Source: Sympetrum striolatum
Lineage: Eukaryota; Arthropoda; Insecta; Odonata; Libellulidae
Direction of reading: 5' to 3'
DNA: 64,000 nucleotides
Assembly: GCA_947579665.1 (NCBI GenBank)
Contig: OX388348.1
Location: 14,012,001 to 14,076,000 of the forward strand
Part shown: piece by piece, positions 24,984 to 38,067 of the stretch
Position numbering within the stretch: position 1 is the stretch's first letter
How the letters are laid out: the number at the start of each line of letters is the position of its first letter
The notes under the pieces: model-generated
Told to the model about the DNA's origin: nothing
Database searches by the model: none
What the model saw: the letters and a program-made list of their open reading frames with translations, nothing else
Position numbers and translations under genes: made by a program

Positions 24984-26354
24984 TAGTGGGCGCTCTAACG
25001 TGAAAACTAAAAGTCCTATCAATACCAAACTTCATATATAGTACTCTGGTGTGTGCTGTCAGAGTTTATTAGTTTTTGGAGTAAATCCGTTAACCGGAAG
25101 TCGAGCTTTATTCATTAAAGCTCATTTCCGGTTTTCAAAATATCTCCATAAATATGATATATACGTCTGTTGTATTTCTAATAAAAGTTTTAGATAATTT
25201 AATTTACTATAACTTTTGTATTTAACATATTTTAGTATCACCGGTTGATTAGGAGTTATTCGTGAAATACTGATAAACCGGAAGAAGATGATTATGTACA
25301 TTGTGGGCGCTCTAACATGGAAACTATTTGTCGGATCAACACCAAATTTCATATATAGTAATTTCATTACAGTCGTTAGAGTTGATTAGTTTTTGGAGTA
25401 AATCGGCAGACCGGAAGTCGAGCTTCATTCTTCAAAGCTCATTTCGGGTTTTAAAAATATCTCCATAAATATGATATTTAGGTATATACTATTGCTTATA
25501 AATGTTGTAGAAAATTTATTTTACTATAACTTTTGTATGAAACATATTTTTTTATCACTGATTGTTTAGGAGTTATCCATAAAATACTGATAAACCGGAA
25601 GTTGCTGATTATGTACGTTATGTAAAGCTCATTTCTGGTTTTAAAATATATCCATAAATATGATATATTGGTATATTGTATTCCTTATAAAAGTTTTAGA
25701 TAATATAATTTACTATAACCTTTGTATTTAACATATTTTTGTATCACCGGTTGATTAAGAGTTATTCGTGAAATACCGATAATCCGGGAAGTAGCTGTTA
25801 TGTACTTTGTGGGCGCTCTAACATGAAAACCATTCGTTGTATCAACACCAAATTTCACATATAGTGTTTTTGTTGGTGTCGTTAGAGTTGATTAGATTTT
25901 GGAGTAAATCAGTTGACCGGAAGTCGAGCTTCATTCTTCAAAGCTCATTTCCGGATTTCAAAATATCTCCATAAATATGATATTTAGGTATATACCATTA
26001 ATTATAAATGTTTTAGAAAATATAATTTACTATAACTTTTGTATAAAACATATTTTTTATCACTGATTGTTTAGGAGTTATTCATGAAATACTGATAAAC
26101 CGGAAGTTGCTGATTATGTATGTACGTTGAGGGCGCTCTGGGCTCAATGGGCGAGAGGCCAAATTCATCTTTTTTCATCGAGCATGTCCCGAAAAACTTT
26201 ATTTATAATGTTTGTGACGTAAAAGATAATAATATAAAAAATAATCACTCATCTTCCAAGTTTAGATTGAATATAGAGTTTGAAATTACTGTCGTAGATA
26301 AATATTTACATCTTATATATGGAGAAAGTCATGTGCTGGCCACATCAGATTTTT
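24815..26354 (+). mobile_element. Helentron-like element, copy 2 (expanded)
   Basis: Same termini as copy 1, with an uninterrupted (TG)n tract at about 24945-24982. It is longer (1.54 kb instead of about 1.03 kb) because the internal ~316-bp monomer array holds three full monomers plus a truncated one. Monomer starts are visible at 24988, 25304 and 25811, with a partial unit near 25620. Its T-run end at 26350-26354 runs straight into the 5' end of copy 3, so the two form a head-to-tail pair with no sequence between them. Confidence 0.75.
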
Positions 26355-27369
26355 ACTTTCTCCATATACGAAGTATAGAGAAAGTATTGTTTTCATGAAA
26401 AAAATCGACTTCGAGATTTCAACGGAAATACAAGTTTTGGGGTCCCTAGAACACGTTTTGACCATTTTCGGAATGATGTCTGTGTGTATGTGTGTGTGTG
26501 TGTGTGTGTGATAGTGGGCGCTCTAACGTGAAAACTATTAGTCGTATCAATACCAAACTTCATATATAGTACTGTGGTGTGTGCTGTCAGAGTTGATTAG
26601 TTTTTGGAGTAAATCGATCAACCGGAAGTCGAGCTTTATTTATTAAAGCTCATTTCCGGTTTTCAAAATATCTCCATAAATATGATATATACGTCTGTTG
26701 TATTACTTATAAAAGTTTTAGATAATTTAATTTACTATAACTTTTGTATTTAACATATTTTTGTATCACCGGTTGATTAGGAGTTATTCGTGAAATACTG
26801 ATAAACCGGTAGTAGCTGATTGTGTACTTTGTGGGCGCTCTAACATGAAAACTAATAGTTGGATCAACACCAAATTTCATATATAGTATTTTGATTGGTG
26901 TCGTTAGAGTTGATTAGGTTTTGGAGTAAATCAGTAAACCGAAAGTCGAGCTTCATTCTTCAAAGCTCATTTCCGGTTTTCAAAATATCTCCATAAATAT
27001 AATATTTAGGTGTATTCTTTAATTTTAAACGTTTATGAAAAAAAATTAACTATAACTTTTATTTGAAACATATTTTCATATCACTGATTGTTTAGGAGTT
27101 ATTCATGAAATACTGGATAAAATGGAAACTGGAAGTTGGTGATTATGTACGCTCTGGGCGCTGGGGCGAAAGGCCATTTCATCGTTTTTCATCGATCCTG
27201 TCCCGAAAAACATTATTTATAATGTTTGTGGCGTAAATGATAATAATATAAAAAATAATCACTCATCTTCCAAGTTTAGATGGAATATAGAGTTCGAAAT
27301 TACTGTCGTAGATAAATATTTATATCTTATGTATGGAGAAAGTCATGTGCTGGCCACATCAGATTTTTT
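26355..27369 (+). mobile_element. Helentron-like element, copy 3
   Basis: About 1.0 kb, two monomers, complete termini. It begins at the base after the T-run of copy 2. Directly after its own T-run the sequence continues with a LINE family 2 end (27370-27455), so the pair appears to lie in or beside that retroposon. Confidence 0.75.
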
Positions 27370-27455
27370 ACATTTAAATGAAGGTTCAGATGTAAGAAGA
27401 GGCTTTAGAGTCTCAATCTCTCCCTAAATATAGTCCTTTTATTATTATTATTAAA
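27370..27455 (+). mobile_element. LINE-type 3' end, family 2, fragment
   Basis: CAGATGTAAGAAGAGGCTTT, AGAGTCTCAATCTC and CTAAATATAGTCC followed by (TTA)n match the 3' end at 42108-42186. The hairpin GAGGCT/AGTCTC has one changed pair compared with GAGACT/AGTCTC elsewhere. Confidence 0.6.
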
Positions 27456-27459
27456 TCCC

Positions 27460-28050
27460 CATAAGTGAATCCCCATTTCCACCGTTCGGTTTCAGCGTTG
27501 CAATATTACCGCACATTTATAAATGAGCCATCTTTGACCCAACAAAACGGGGTCACCGCGGTTGATATTCAGGGGACAGCTCTTGCGATTCTCAATGAAT
27601 CCAACACCGGCCATTTGCCACTCTTCCGATTGTCACGTGTTTACCCAGGGTCTGTCATCGCGCGGTGCACGCCACGTCAACTGCAACATAGCGACGCAGG
27701 GACGTGCCAATCCAGGAGAAGGTTTTTGTTCGCGAGTTCAAAAGAGGACTTGTCATCATCTCCCAAAGTCCTGCGCATATACGGAATGTAAGAAGAGAGG
27801 TACCGACGTACTGGACGCCTTTTCCTCCGTGTTCCATGCATTATTCACTCAGGGGCTCTCGACACGCTCCCTCTCCGCACTTTTCTTCCTTTTCCGAGGC
27901 GCGCTCTTCATCACGTATCTCGCGTCCGAATCCTGTTTAACTCTCTCAAGTTCTATTTCCACCGAGTCGTCCCTTTTCGCGAGCCTACTTTCTCGGCAAA
28001 AAAGATGGCGAAGAAGTCCGAGTACGTGTGTCTACGGTCCGAAGTAAGAA
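27460..28050 (+). promoter_or_regulatory. CpG-rich patch, possible promoter and first exon
   Basis: About 590 bp of CpG-rich sequence in an AT-rich repeat field. Frames of 108 and 161 codons run through it but read as Ser/Arg/Pro-rich chance peptides. At 28003 an ATG in good context (AAAAAGATGGCGAAG) opens MAKKSEYVCLRSE and is followed by GAA|GTAAGA, a strong splice-donor-like site at 28042. The reading could be a short first coding exon of a plus-strand gene whose other exons lie outside the window. AAGATGGCG is also a YY1/Pho-type motif, so a purely regulatory reading is equally possible. Confidence 0.3.
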
Positions 28051-28059
28051 ATTTTCGCG

Positions 28060-28405
28060 CTCTGAAAATTTTAGGTCTTCGCTGGGTTTTTTGTCGCGAC
28101 GGTTTTTTTCCGCGATGTGGACTTGCGTCAAGATTATGGCGGCATCTGCAGCTCAGGGGTCGCTTCCCAGAATGGTATTTCCGTTCACGTGCTTTTGAAG
28201 TTTTGTAAAACATTTGTTATGTTTAAGGATTTTTCTCTATTTTCTAAAACGGTTTTTTCGCGAGGTAGATTATGGTGACATCGATAAAGGACTGAATCTC
28301 AGGGGCAGGTGCTAAGGAGAGTGTATCCTTATTGGCGCACTTACCGGGCATTGTAACTAATAAAAACTTTAGGGTTTTCGCTAATTTTATTCGCGACGCT
28401 TTTTT
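28060..28405. repeat. decayed ~150-bp tandem repeat, left part
   Basis: Similar landmarks recur about every 150 bp: TTTTAGGTCTTCGCTG (28069), TTTAAGGATTTTTCTC (28222) and CTTTAGGGTTTTCGCT (28367). Each is followed by TTCGCGA/CCGCGA and ATTATGG(C/T)G(G/A)CATC. The array is cut by Helentron-like copy 4 and resumes after it. Confidence 0.5.
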
Positions 28406-29444
28406 ACTCTCTCCATATACGAAGTATAGAGTAAGTATTGTTTTCATGAAAAAATTCGACTTCGAGATTTCAACGGAAATACATGTTTTGAGGTCCCTAG
28501 AACACGTTTTAACCGCTTTCGGAATGATGTCTGTGTGTATGTGTGTGTGTGTGTGTGTGTCTGTATATGTGTGTGTGTGCTTGTGGGCGCTCTAACCTAA
28601 AAACAATTAGTTATATCAATACCAAACTTCATATTTTGGACTGTGATTGGTACTGTCAGAGTTGATTAGTTTTAAGAGTAAATCGGTCAACCGCAAGTCG
28701 AGATTTATTCTTCGAAGCAAACTTCCGGTTTTGTAAAATATCTCCATAAATATGATATTTAGGTATATACTATTATTTATAAAAGTTTTAGAAAATGTAA
28801 TTTACTATAACTTTTGTATTAAAAATATTTTATTATCACTAATGTTTTAGGATTTATTCATGAAATACTGATAAAGCGGAAGTAGCTGATTATGTATTTG
28901 CGGGCGCTCTTACATGAAAACTATTTGTTGTATCCTTACCAAATTTCATATATATCAGTTTGATTAATGTCGTTAGAGTTGATTAATATTTGGAGTAAAT
29001 TGGTTAACCGGAAAATGAGGTTTACTTATCAAAGCTCGTTTCCGTTTTTGCAAAATATCTCCATTAATATGATATTTAGGTATATATTATTATTTGTAAA
29101 AGTTTTAGAAGAGGTTAATTACTATGACTTTTATGTGAAACATATTTTTGTATAATTAATTGTTTAGGAGTTATTCATGAAATACTGATAAACCGGAAGT
29201 TGCTGATTATGTACTTTGTGGACACTCTGGGCGCTGTGGGTGGAATGCCAATTTCATCGTATTTCTTCGAACATGTCCCGAAAAACATTATTTATAATGT
29301 TTGTGACGTCAAAGATAATATGATATAAATTAATCACTTATCTTCCAAGTTTAGATCGAATATAGAGTTCGAAAATACTGTCGTAGATAAATATTTACAT
29401 CTTATATATGGAGAAAGTCATGTGCTGGCCACATCAGATTTTTT
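28406..29444 (+). mobile_element. Helentron-like element, copy 4
   Basis: Complete element of about 1.04 kb with all hallmark parts. The 5' end reads ACTCTCTCCATATA (one change) and the TG tract is interrupted by CTGTATATG, so this is one of the older copies. It is inserted within the T-run of a ~150-bp tandem repeat unit. Confidence 0.73.
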
Positions 29445-29459
29445 GAAAAGTTGACTTTA

Positions 29460-29770
29460 CTTTCAGAGATTTTAAGGTTTACGCTATTTTTTTCGCAACT
29501 GTTTTTCCGAGAGGTGAGTTAATCTAAATGTTATGGTAACATCACTTCCGAACTACAGCCCAGAGTTCGGTCTTAATGAGAATATTTTTCCATTGATATT
29601 CTTACCGGGCGTTTTACGAAATAGGTAACATGTTACCTTTAGTAATTGCTGCGTTTCGGTTATTATTTTTCGTCAGGTAAATTTATCTCGAGGTAATTGC
29701 GTTCAAAATCGCTGGCCAGAGGTCGATTCTATAGGTCATTATTACCTATTCACGTGCTTACTATCCTTAC
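29460..29770. repeat. decayed ~150-bp tandem repeat, right part
   Basis: TTTTAAGGTTTACGCTA (29470) with TTTCGCAACTGTTTTTCCGA and TGTTATGGTAACATCAC continues the array left of copy 4. A further unit starts near 29645 (GCGTTTCGGTTATTATTTTT). Its TATTCACGTGCTTAC matches TCCGTTCACGTGCTTTT near 28182, supporting a common repeat. Confidence 0.45.
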
Positions 29771-30237
29771 CAAAAAAAAGCGGAAAGTTTTTAAAAGATG
29801 TCATGTCGAAACAGCTACAGTTCCGATAATGCTCTCCGATGCATGTTGTGAATCCTTGAAAGAAAGAAGACTAGAATCTGGGCTGCGATTGCTGATAAAT
29901 TCAGAGTCAGTCCGTTTGTAGAAGAGATTTACTATGCTGGAGCAACCAAACTGCAATAGAGAGAGATCTCGGATCGTGTTCCGGTCAGACTTTTTTATGT
30001 CCGATCATCCTTGAGAATTTTCCTAGGTGCACTTCTTAACTTGCAGTCTCCTCAATCCCCTTTCCTTGAAAATGGACTTTTCCAGAATCTAATGTATAAA
30101 ATTAAAACGTGATTGAATTTAAAGAAAATAATATGATATTTTTGGAATTTAAGGCATGGAAAAATTAAAGTTCCCAGGCCGCGCGTCTCGAAACCCCTGC
30201 TCTTAGAATTTCATTGCAATATTTATATGATGTAGAA

Positions 30238-30539
30238 CAGGGTTTCTTTAACTCTTTCTCTGAGGGAGCACTTCAGGATCTCTAAATTTTGACGGAATAT
30301 CTTGCGTAGTTTGAAGGATATATAATAACACACATTCAGTATATCTTTGACAAATAGAAAAATACTTATTTTGCGTAGCATTTAATTGAATTTTGAGTGA
30401 TAATTCAGAACAAAGCCATTCAGAATTTAGCTTATTTTAGCATTTAGTATTTAAAATCATAAATTAGAATCGCTTATACAAATTGCAATATTATTCGCAG
30501 AGCGCTTATTACCTTCACAGCACAGCTAGGGAAACACTT
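30238..30539. mobile_element. hAT-type MITE, second copy
   Basis: The element starts CAGGGTTTCTTTAACTCTTT and ends TAGGGAAACACTT, an imperfect inverted counterpart. It is flanked by ATGTAGAA (30230-30237) and ATGTAGAT (30540-30547), seven of eight bases identical. The terminus and 8-bp duplication point to hAT; the changes suggest an older insertion than the one at 2.65 kb. No coding capacity. Confidence 0.6.
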
Positions 30540-30547
30540 ATGTAGAT

Positions 30548-33500
30548 TTAAAAAGGTAGGCATTGATTTCTTTCATTGATTTTTGGTTTGGTTTTTTAGT
30601 CATCTTGCGCCATATCTGGAAATAATTTGGACACCTAAAATGCATTCTATTTTCTTTGGAAGGCAGGAGAAATTTCAATTGCTTGAAATATTTCCACGCA
30701 AATTCTAAGAATGAATAAACATCGAAGTCAATATTAAGCTTCCTGCTTTCACTCTTCAAATGTAAATATTAAGATTTCGTCTACATTCTTGTTAAGACCT
30801 ATTTAAATGCATTTACGCTTTAAACCTAAAGATACAAGGGTATGCATTCTGGAGTATTATTTATTTATGGGAGTAGGAATAATCTGAAGATCATATTATT
30901 GGGCTTTTATTTTATGTAGCGTATCTATATATCAAGATATCATCGAATTTATTTACAGTTATTTTTTTAACATATTTCCAACTATGCTTAAATATGTTCA
31001 TTACATTCATTACCGTGGACAAATAAAAAAATTTTCCTTAATAAATATTTTTAACTATTTCCAAAATACGAGAATCTCTTGGATATGTTAGCATATTACC
31101 ACATTGGTGTTGATCATTTAGAGCATATATCTTCTAATTAATACCTATATTCATATCTCAATACATATCTAAACGGAATCACGGGATTGCAAGTCAAGCT
31201 TTGTAAACTTTTCTACAGAATTCGTAATAAAGTTATTGTGCCATCGTACCGAAATAATGACTTTAGAAATTACAAAAACCACGGAAATTCATTAGGAACA
31301 TCAGCCACTTATAGCAATAGAGTCGATGCACTAAAACATTATTCTCTAAATAGAAAATAAAAATAGGGGAATAGTTTTTAACCAATAGCCGAATTTTCTC
31401 TAAAATTATAAATTTTTTAATAGTATCCACATTTATGCAGGAGGACTAAAACAACAGAAAATAATTCCTTAGCGACACTAATAATAATTGAATTCAGCTT
31501 ACGAGTTCTCAAAACGAACAAGCACTGTATAAATCTACTCGAAAGGAAAAGGCAAATATGAACATGCTCTGGGTAATTACTGGCGGTCTCTATTCAGGTT
31601 TCACTTTTTCCCGATGAAATTACGTCTGGCTCTCGCAGGGCCATAATCGCAAAATGGAAAAAAAATAAAAACGGACGGAGCAGTGGCTGGGGAAACACTT
31701 TCGCCTCGATACACTGCATTACGTAAAATTGCTTTATTCGCAGATGATAGCTCATCTCGTGACGTCACATTCAGCAGGGAATGACGGGCCCACGTCCAGG
31801 GAAATAATGAGTTTATTATGCCGCAGCAAGCCCTAACCTTATTTCCGAGCCGTGTGTCACCTTCCTACTCGTATCGGAGGGCAATTGCGCTACCGTTTGG
31901 AGTCCTAAAGGTCGACGTTCCCAATACATGTGGAGACGTGATCTCTCGCTCTATTTCACTTGATGAAACATGAAATAATTATGTTAGCAAGAAAATTAAT
32001 TTTATGAGATTTAAATTCGAATCTAGAGCAAGCCAAAATGGTTGGTTGGGAAATTATACTTTTATGAAAAAAGGAGAGATGATTGAAAAAGTTCAGGTAA
32101 CGTATTCATGTAAATTATACTATCCATTTTGAAATAAGCGCACAATTATGTTTTTGTGATCTTTATATTGCACCACTCTTGGTATTAGACCATGAGGGTT
32201 CGTTTGGGAATTAAATTTCTCAAAATCAGAAAAATAGGGGTAGTTTTAAAAATATAGTACATCTATGAGAATAACATTATTTCTTTTCTACTTGAGCACA
32301 TATAATTTTTTGTATTATTTCTATTATATCCTACATTATGTTAGATATTTTGTCTTTTATCGCAAGATAAAAATGTATCTTATTTTTCCATCAGTATTTT
32401 TTCATGGGCATGGTGTGCCTTATGAACTAGGTAATAGGAAATAGTAAATAATGATCAAATTAGTCTCGAGCAAAAATAATAATGATAATTTTACATAACA
32501 GTTATAAATTGCTTAAAATACATAGCTTAATGGTTCAGAAAAATTAGACCGGTATTTAAAATATGGAAAGGCAAATTATGAAAAATGTCACTTCGAGGTG
32601 ATTGCTGTCAATTTAGGTAAAATGTTCACTTTATTCAGTCTTATGATTCCATAAAAAATATTTCCATATAGATTGCTTTTTTATACATCTCTGCTCGCTT
32701 TTCCCGGTGAATTTTATTTAGCTTCTCTCTGTCATCTTGACTTCATCATTGTTTCGTGGCATATCATACACATGTCAGTCTTAATAATTTTTCTCGTATC
32801 AGTCGAGAATTTGAGTTATACTGGTAAGATTTCAGGCTATTATTTTAAAACAATTTATTCGGTTGCTTTCAAATTTTCCACTTCGCTAAATATTCAAAAA
32901 TTCTAAAATTAGATTCCGCGCATTCTTTTCAGTTACGTAAAATTAATAAAATACAGACGCATTGAATAGCTTAGGGATGTTGCTCATTAATTCTTGACAG
33001 GTGAGCTTTACGTTCATCCGCAGAATAAATTCAGATGTTATGTTCTCCTCCGTTTGCTTTTTTATGGAACAACGATGTGATTATGATAGGAACAAATTCC
33101 TCGCTAATTTCACGATGCTTCTTTTCCCCAACAGAGGGCTCTGTCCTCTTCAATTTTTGACTCTCGTGCACCTGACGAGTGATTGTGACAGGACGTGACC
33201 TGGGCTCTGAACAGCGAAAACGAGGGAACTCATTGAGATATATCGATGTCCTGAAAATTAACCGAAAAACTCGTGCATCCCGGTTTCTCCTTGTAAAATG
33301 TTTTGGAGCTGGTTGTGATGGTAATTTTCCATAGCATTTGATGCTTGCATGGAGGCGAAGTTTCTAATAAATAACTACTGCTTTGTAGAACATGTAGATT
33401 CATATCTTTATGATTTTGCCTCGGGATATTTTCCGTAACTGTACTGAAAATTTGCCTCGTAAGTAAAATTTGTAACAACTATTTTCAACGTATAAGAATG

Positions 33501-36500
33501 TAAAATAAACAATATATGGATATAATTTTGGTGGTTTAAAAATTGAGGCTCTAAGTATAAGAATCAATTTTTTATTTCAATAATCTTTCGCATTATAACT
33601 TCTTGAAAACTTCTTGAATGACAGGAGAAGCTCCGAAAAAATATCTTCATCTGAATTTTTAAAAGCACACATTGACATTAAGGATATCGAAGATGATAAA
33701 TGACCCAAGTTCGATTGCTAGAACATTTTTACTTATGTTTCTTCTTTGTTATTTAAGGCCACGCGTGAAGGTGAAGTCGTTCCCAACTTACATACTGTAC
33801 AATATACTTTTCTTCTTCGTTCATTTTATTCATTCATTTCATTCTTTGTTGAAGAAGATGTTTTAATTTTACACTCTTCAACTGAATTGGGTCCTGCTTT
33901 GTATCTCCATTGCAAAGTGCATCAAATATTTCTTTATTTAGCTGAGCAATTGTCTACCAGCTTTTAAATTTCAATAAACGTATCAGAAGAATTCACAGGA
34001 TTTCACTCTTCGGGACTTCACTATTTATTTCATAGATTTTATCAAGAAGTGAGGTGTGATTTTAGATTCTAGACTCTGAATTTTTAATCCATACCAAATT
34101 TATCTTTACTTTTATATCGCTATTACTTTCTTTTAAAATCCTTAAACACGATGAGTTGAAGATGAAAAGACTCCACTGTTTTTATCTAACCCAAAGTTTA
34201 CTCTTGTTTGCCTTTAAAAAGGAAGGAGTGAGAAGGATTAATATTTCCCACAGTAATTTGATTTAAGAATAGTACTTTTTCACAATGTTTGAACTTTATT
34301 TTGATTGTGTTACGCAAAATATTTCACAAAGTTTAATAAACTACGTAAATATCTATAACAAAAGTTTTGATCTACTAATGGAATACCTGTTCATATTTCG
34401 CACATGAAACACAGCTGTAATTATTAATAGCTGATCAACGCCAAAAATACTTTATTTTACTCCACTGCACATTCTATCGGCCATCCATTAGAACCTGAGA
34501 ATTTTTAAAAAATATTCCTTTGTTGAATTTTATCATGAACTTTTCCCAGATCCTCACGCTCCAAAAATATTAATTTTGAAATTCAAATTTTAGCGTAAGC
34601 AAAATTGCGTTAAGCCATTAGATTATCAGAAAGAGAGAGAAAAGTCCTGCTCTAGTATGAACTTTACCTGCCTGCAAAGCCGAAGTTACCGCTTCTTACA
34701 TACATCGGAATATGGGTAAGAAATGCAAATATTAAAGTAAAACAATCGGTGTTCCCCAATGAGTGACTCCCGACTGCACTGTAGATTGTGAAGGCCTGCC
34801 TCCACCAGCCCTGAAATAGGACATCAGATCATATCCAACGCTCGGCATCGCGTTAAAATAAACTGCAAGGACCTAAACTAAAACTCATCAACTGGACACA
34901 AGGTTCATCCAACTTACTTAAGAAGTCACTCTGCCCCAATTCTCATTTCCCTCACATCAGTTTCTATGCGAGGCAAAGACCAGCATCCCGCTTGTTGCTT
35001 ATTTCCGCTGCTCAAACTTCTCTTGCTTCCGATGGATTTTTCCCTATCGACGGCTTTGCGCCCTCCGCTTTAACTGCATGAAAGGTCACGCGTGGTCGCA
35101 TCCTGCCGTGTCAGACATTCGGCCGAATTACCTTTCGCAAATCATCAAGTGACCCGTGGTTATTTTTACCCGAAAAAAAGGTTTCCCGTGCTCCGGAGTG
35201 TTTTTCTTGTAAACACGATTAAACTTGAGGCGTGAATTTAACTTTAGAAATTACGTAATTGGTGGCAAGAACTGCCGAGGATCCACGGTGGTGTAAAACA
35301 CAGGGGAACGGTGCCCACTCATTTGGTCAAGAGGTCAGGAGCGACGAGGTGAACGTAAAAAAAATAACTTTATATTTCTAGCAGTAAAACATATGAGAAA
35401 ATTAGTTTAATTTACATGAGAAGAATAAAAGGATATCAAAATATTTAGCATTTATGTTATAAAATATTTAAAGGAAGAGGTGAGATAACTATTTAATAAA
35501 GGTTTATTTTTACAGGACAAATATAGTTAAATTCCGGTCGTAAATAATGTAGGAAAACAGAGAGAGAGAGAGTTTTAGTAATTTACAGGTTTTCCTTTAT
35601 TGAGTCATACATAATATGATATATTACATTCCTTATTATCAAAGCTGATATATTGTAAAAGAGTTGAAGATCTCCTACATTTGTAAATCTAAGTTTTTAG
35701 CCTGTCATTTTAAACACACCGGTTTTCATTCATCAATTAAAATTTTCTCTAATTTACTAATTGTTTCATCTCTCGAGACATTCACAGTAAGATCATTAAT
35801 TGTAAATAATGCCGTTTCATCATGTTTTAGCATTATTTCCATTTATAATTGATGATTCAAAACATTCCACGTCGATTTTATAATTCCTTTATTTGTAAAT
35901 GTGATAAAGACTGCTATCATGGGAAAATATGGCATTAGTTGTCCTTACAGTTATAAGTAATGGAAATTCAGGTCATGTTACGTCATTCCATCATTTAGGA
36001 TAAGCAAATTTGGAAATTTTAACTTCCATTTGGAGGAATCTTACATGCAGTTTTTAAGGGGGGCAATTTTTAACTTTCCGAAAGTCGTGATATTCTGTCA
36101 TACATTTGCCTCTAGCTAAACTTTTCTTTTTCATTTGAATTGATTGCAACACTCAGGTGACCTCCTTCCTCGGCTTAAAGTACAGAGCTACCAGTAACTG
36201 TGTTCAGTTTATTTTTTTAACCGAAGAAAGAGAATAATGCCGACGTTTTTACATTGTCAACTTTGATGGCCTCGAACCCTCGCGTCTTAAAGGATAATCT
36301 TTTCAGTGGAATAACGTTTCAACGGGAATTTAAACGCATTCTTTGCTGGGTTTGACAGTTTACGTAGTGGAGCAGTTCTAACAAAGGAAATGCTTCCTAA
36401 AGAACAGGAAGTCATGGCAGGGTATCGGAAGGATGCAGCGTGATTGGTGTCCGTTTGATGTGACATCGAGTTCGTTCCTCCATGTCCTGGATGACGTGCA

Positions 36501-37957
36501 GATCTGCGGATTACTAGTCTGCCTACTGTTGTAATCTGACAAGCAAAGTCTTCGTTTTATTCGGTTTCATCTCACTTCATGTGGTGCCGTATCATAACGG
36601 ATGCCGCAACATGCCAACGTTACCCAAAGCCCTTCAACGATATGAGAATGGAATTATGCGATGTTTTACCAGTATTCGACACCTTTAGTCCAAATTAAAA
36701 TGGTTACTAAATGAAACCTTTGGCTATGGTAGGTTTTCCTGATGGATATAACGGAATATGGGGTAATAAATTTTTAAATTCTGTTTTGTTTTCATCTCCC
36801 ATTTCACGCACTATTTCATGATGTGGTAATAAATAAAATTTTCCAGGGACAATGGATTGAAAACTTTAAAATCTACTAAACCACAAAACACCATTCTGAT
36901 AAATTTCATGATCGACATTATTGTAATTCACGTTGGTACCAGATATCTATCTATATATTAATACTTGAAGAGAAAACTTTTAAGTATATTGCGCGAACGT
37001 AGGAGTTTGAGATTTGGCATAGTTAAAGTTTATATGGAGGAGTGCAGAAAGCTAAAATCTTTGTTCAGAGTATCCTTGGTTTGACTCTGGACGGTTCGAA
37101 TCGTCTGTCATAAGAAATGCTCGTAGAGTTCGTTTTCATCTATTGCAGACGTTTTTTATTTTACGAAATTAAGTAGGAAATAATGGTCGTACGAAATCGA
37201 AATGGATATCAAAAGAAAGGAAATTGAACTAAGATTCTTATTTTGTTCGCATAATATCGCATTCGAGTCTAATTTACGAGATCTATGGGAAAAGGAACAA
37301 AGGTTTTGTGAAATTTCGCCGTAGTAAACAACCAGTCCCCGTGACGACAAAGGTGATTGTTGAATCGATACATTCATTTTCCCACACACGGGGATTTAAA
37401 GTCCATACCGAATTAAGGATAGGAGCTAATGTCACAGTTTATGAAGAGGAGGCAATTTACTTGGATGTCAGCATATTGAAACAACGATACATAAGTAGCA
37501 GGGACAAAATTACGGCCATTTTACAGTTCTTCCAAAAAGTACCTTAACAAAAATAAAATTCAATCGAAATGAATTTATCTTATACCTCTATTAAAATCAA
37601 GTCTCATTTTGATTAGTGCTTATTTGATTCAATAACAACATGGGAAAACTAAAATTGGTGATAAACTGTATAAAAAATAAATGAAACTACAAGCTGTCAT
37701 TGCGTTTCTTTCATTTGTTACTAAAGTTAAACTTTATATTTCGTAGATAACGAATCGAATTAAGGCGAACAACACACACTAATAACGTGTTTGTACACGC
37801 TCGCAGCTGAAGTAATATAAAAAATTCGAAAGAAATTATAAATAATGATTATAGAGGTACACTCTTAGTTATATCTTTTTGTAAAGATTTTTTTGTCAGC
37901 ACATTTTGATAAATTGCATTTGATAAATTTGATATGAAATTTCAAATGCGTTACTAA
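30548..37957. other. unique DNA with GC-rich patches, no gene seen
   Basis: No supported gene in about 7.4 kb. GC/CpG-richer patches lie at 31600-31950 (with a palindromic CRE, TGACGTCA, at 31760-31767), 34950-35345 and 36170-36640; these are candidate regulatory elements. A short (GA)n run is at 35560-35572. The remainder is AT-rich with scattered frames of 60-80 codons that resemble nothing. Confidence 0.4.
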
Positions 37958-38007
37958 AACCTATTATAATACTTTGCTAACTCAACCTATTATAATACTT
38001 TGCTAAC
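37958..38007. repeat. 26-bp direct duplication
   Basis: AACCTATTATAATACTTTGC (continuing TAAC) occurs at 37958 and again at 37984 without change. Confidence 0.85.
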
Positions 38008-38067
38008 ACAGTAGATTTTATGCAGGTAGGAATTTTGATATTGATTTCTTATGACCCTCCAAGCAGA

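Noticed and set aside
24815..26354. CRISPR-like array of regular repeats
   Set aside because: Monomers are ~316 bp with no spacer pattern, in a eukaryotic repeat.
24815..27369. Direct repeats as LTRs of a retrotransposon
   Set aside because: The repeats are two whole elements head to tail; no gag/pol, primer-binding site or polypurine tract lies between them.
30170..30212. hAT end (...CGAAACCCCTG) as a third hAT MITE
   Set aside because: No matching opposite terminus or 8-bp duplication found upstream.
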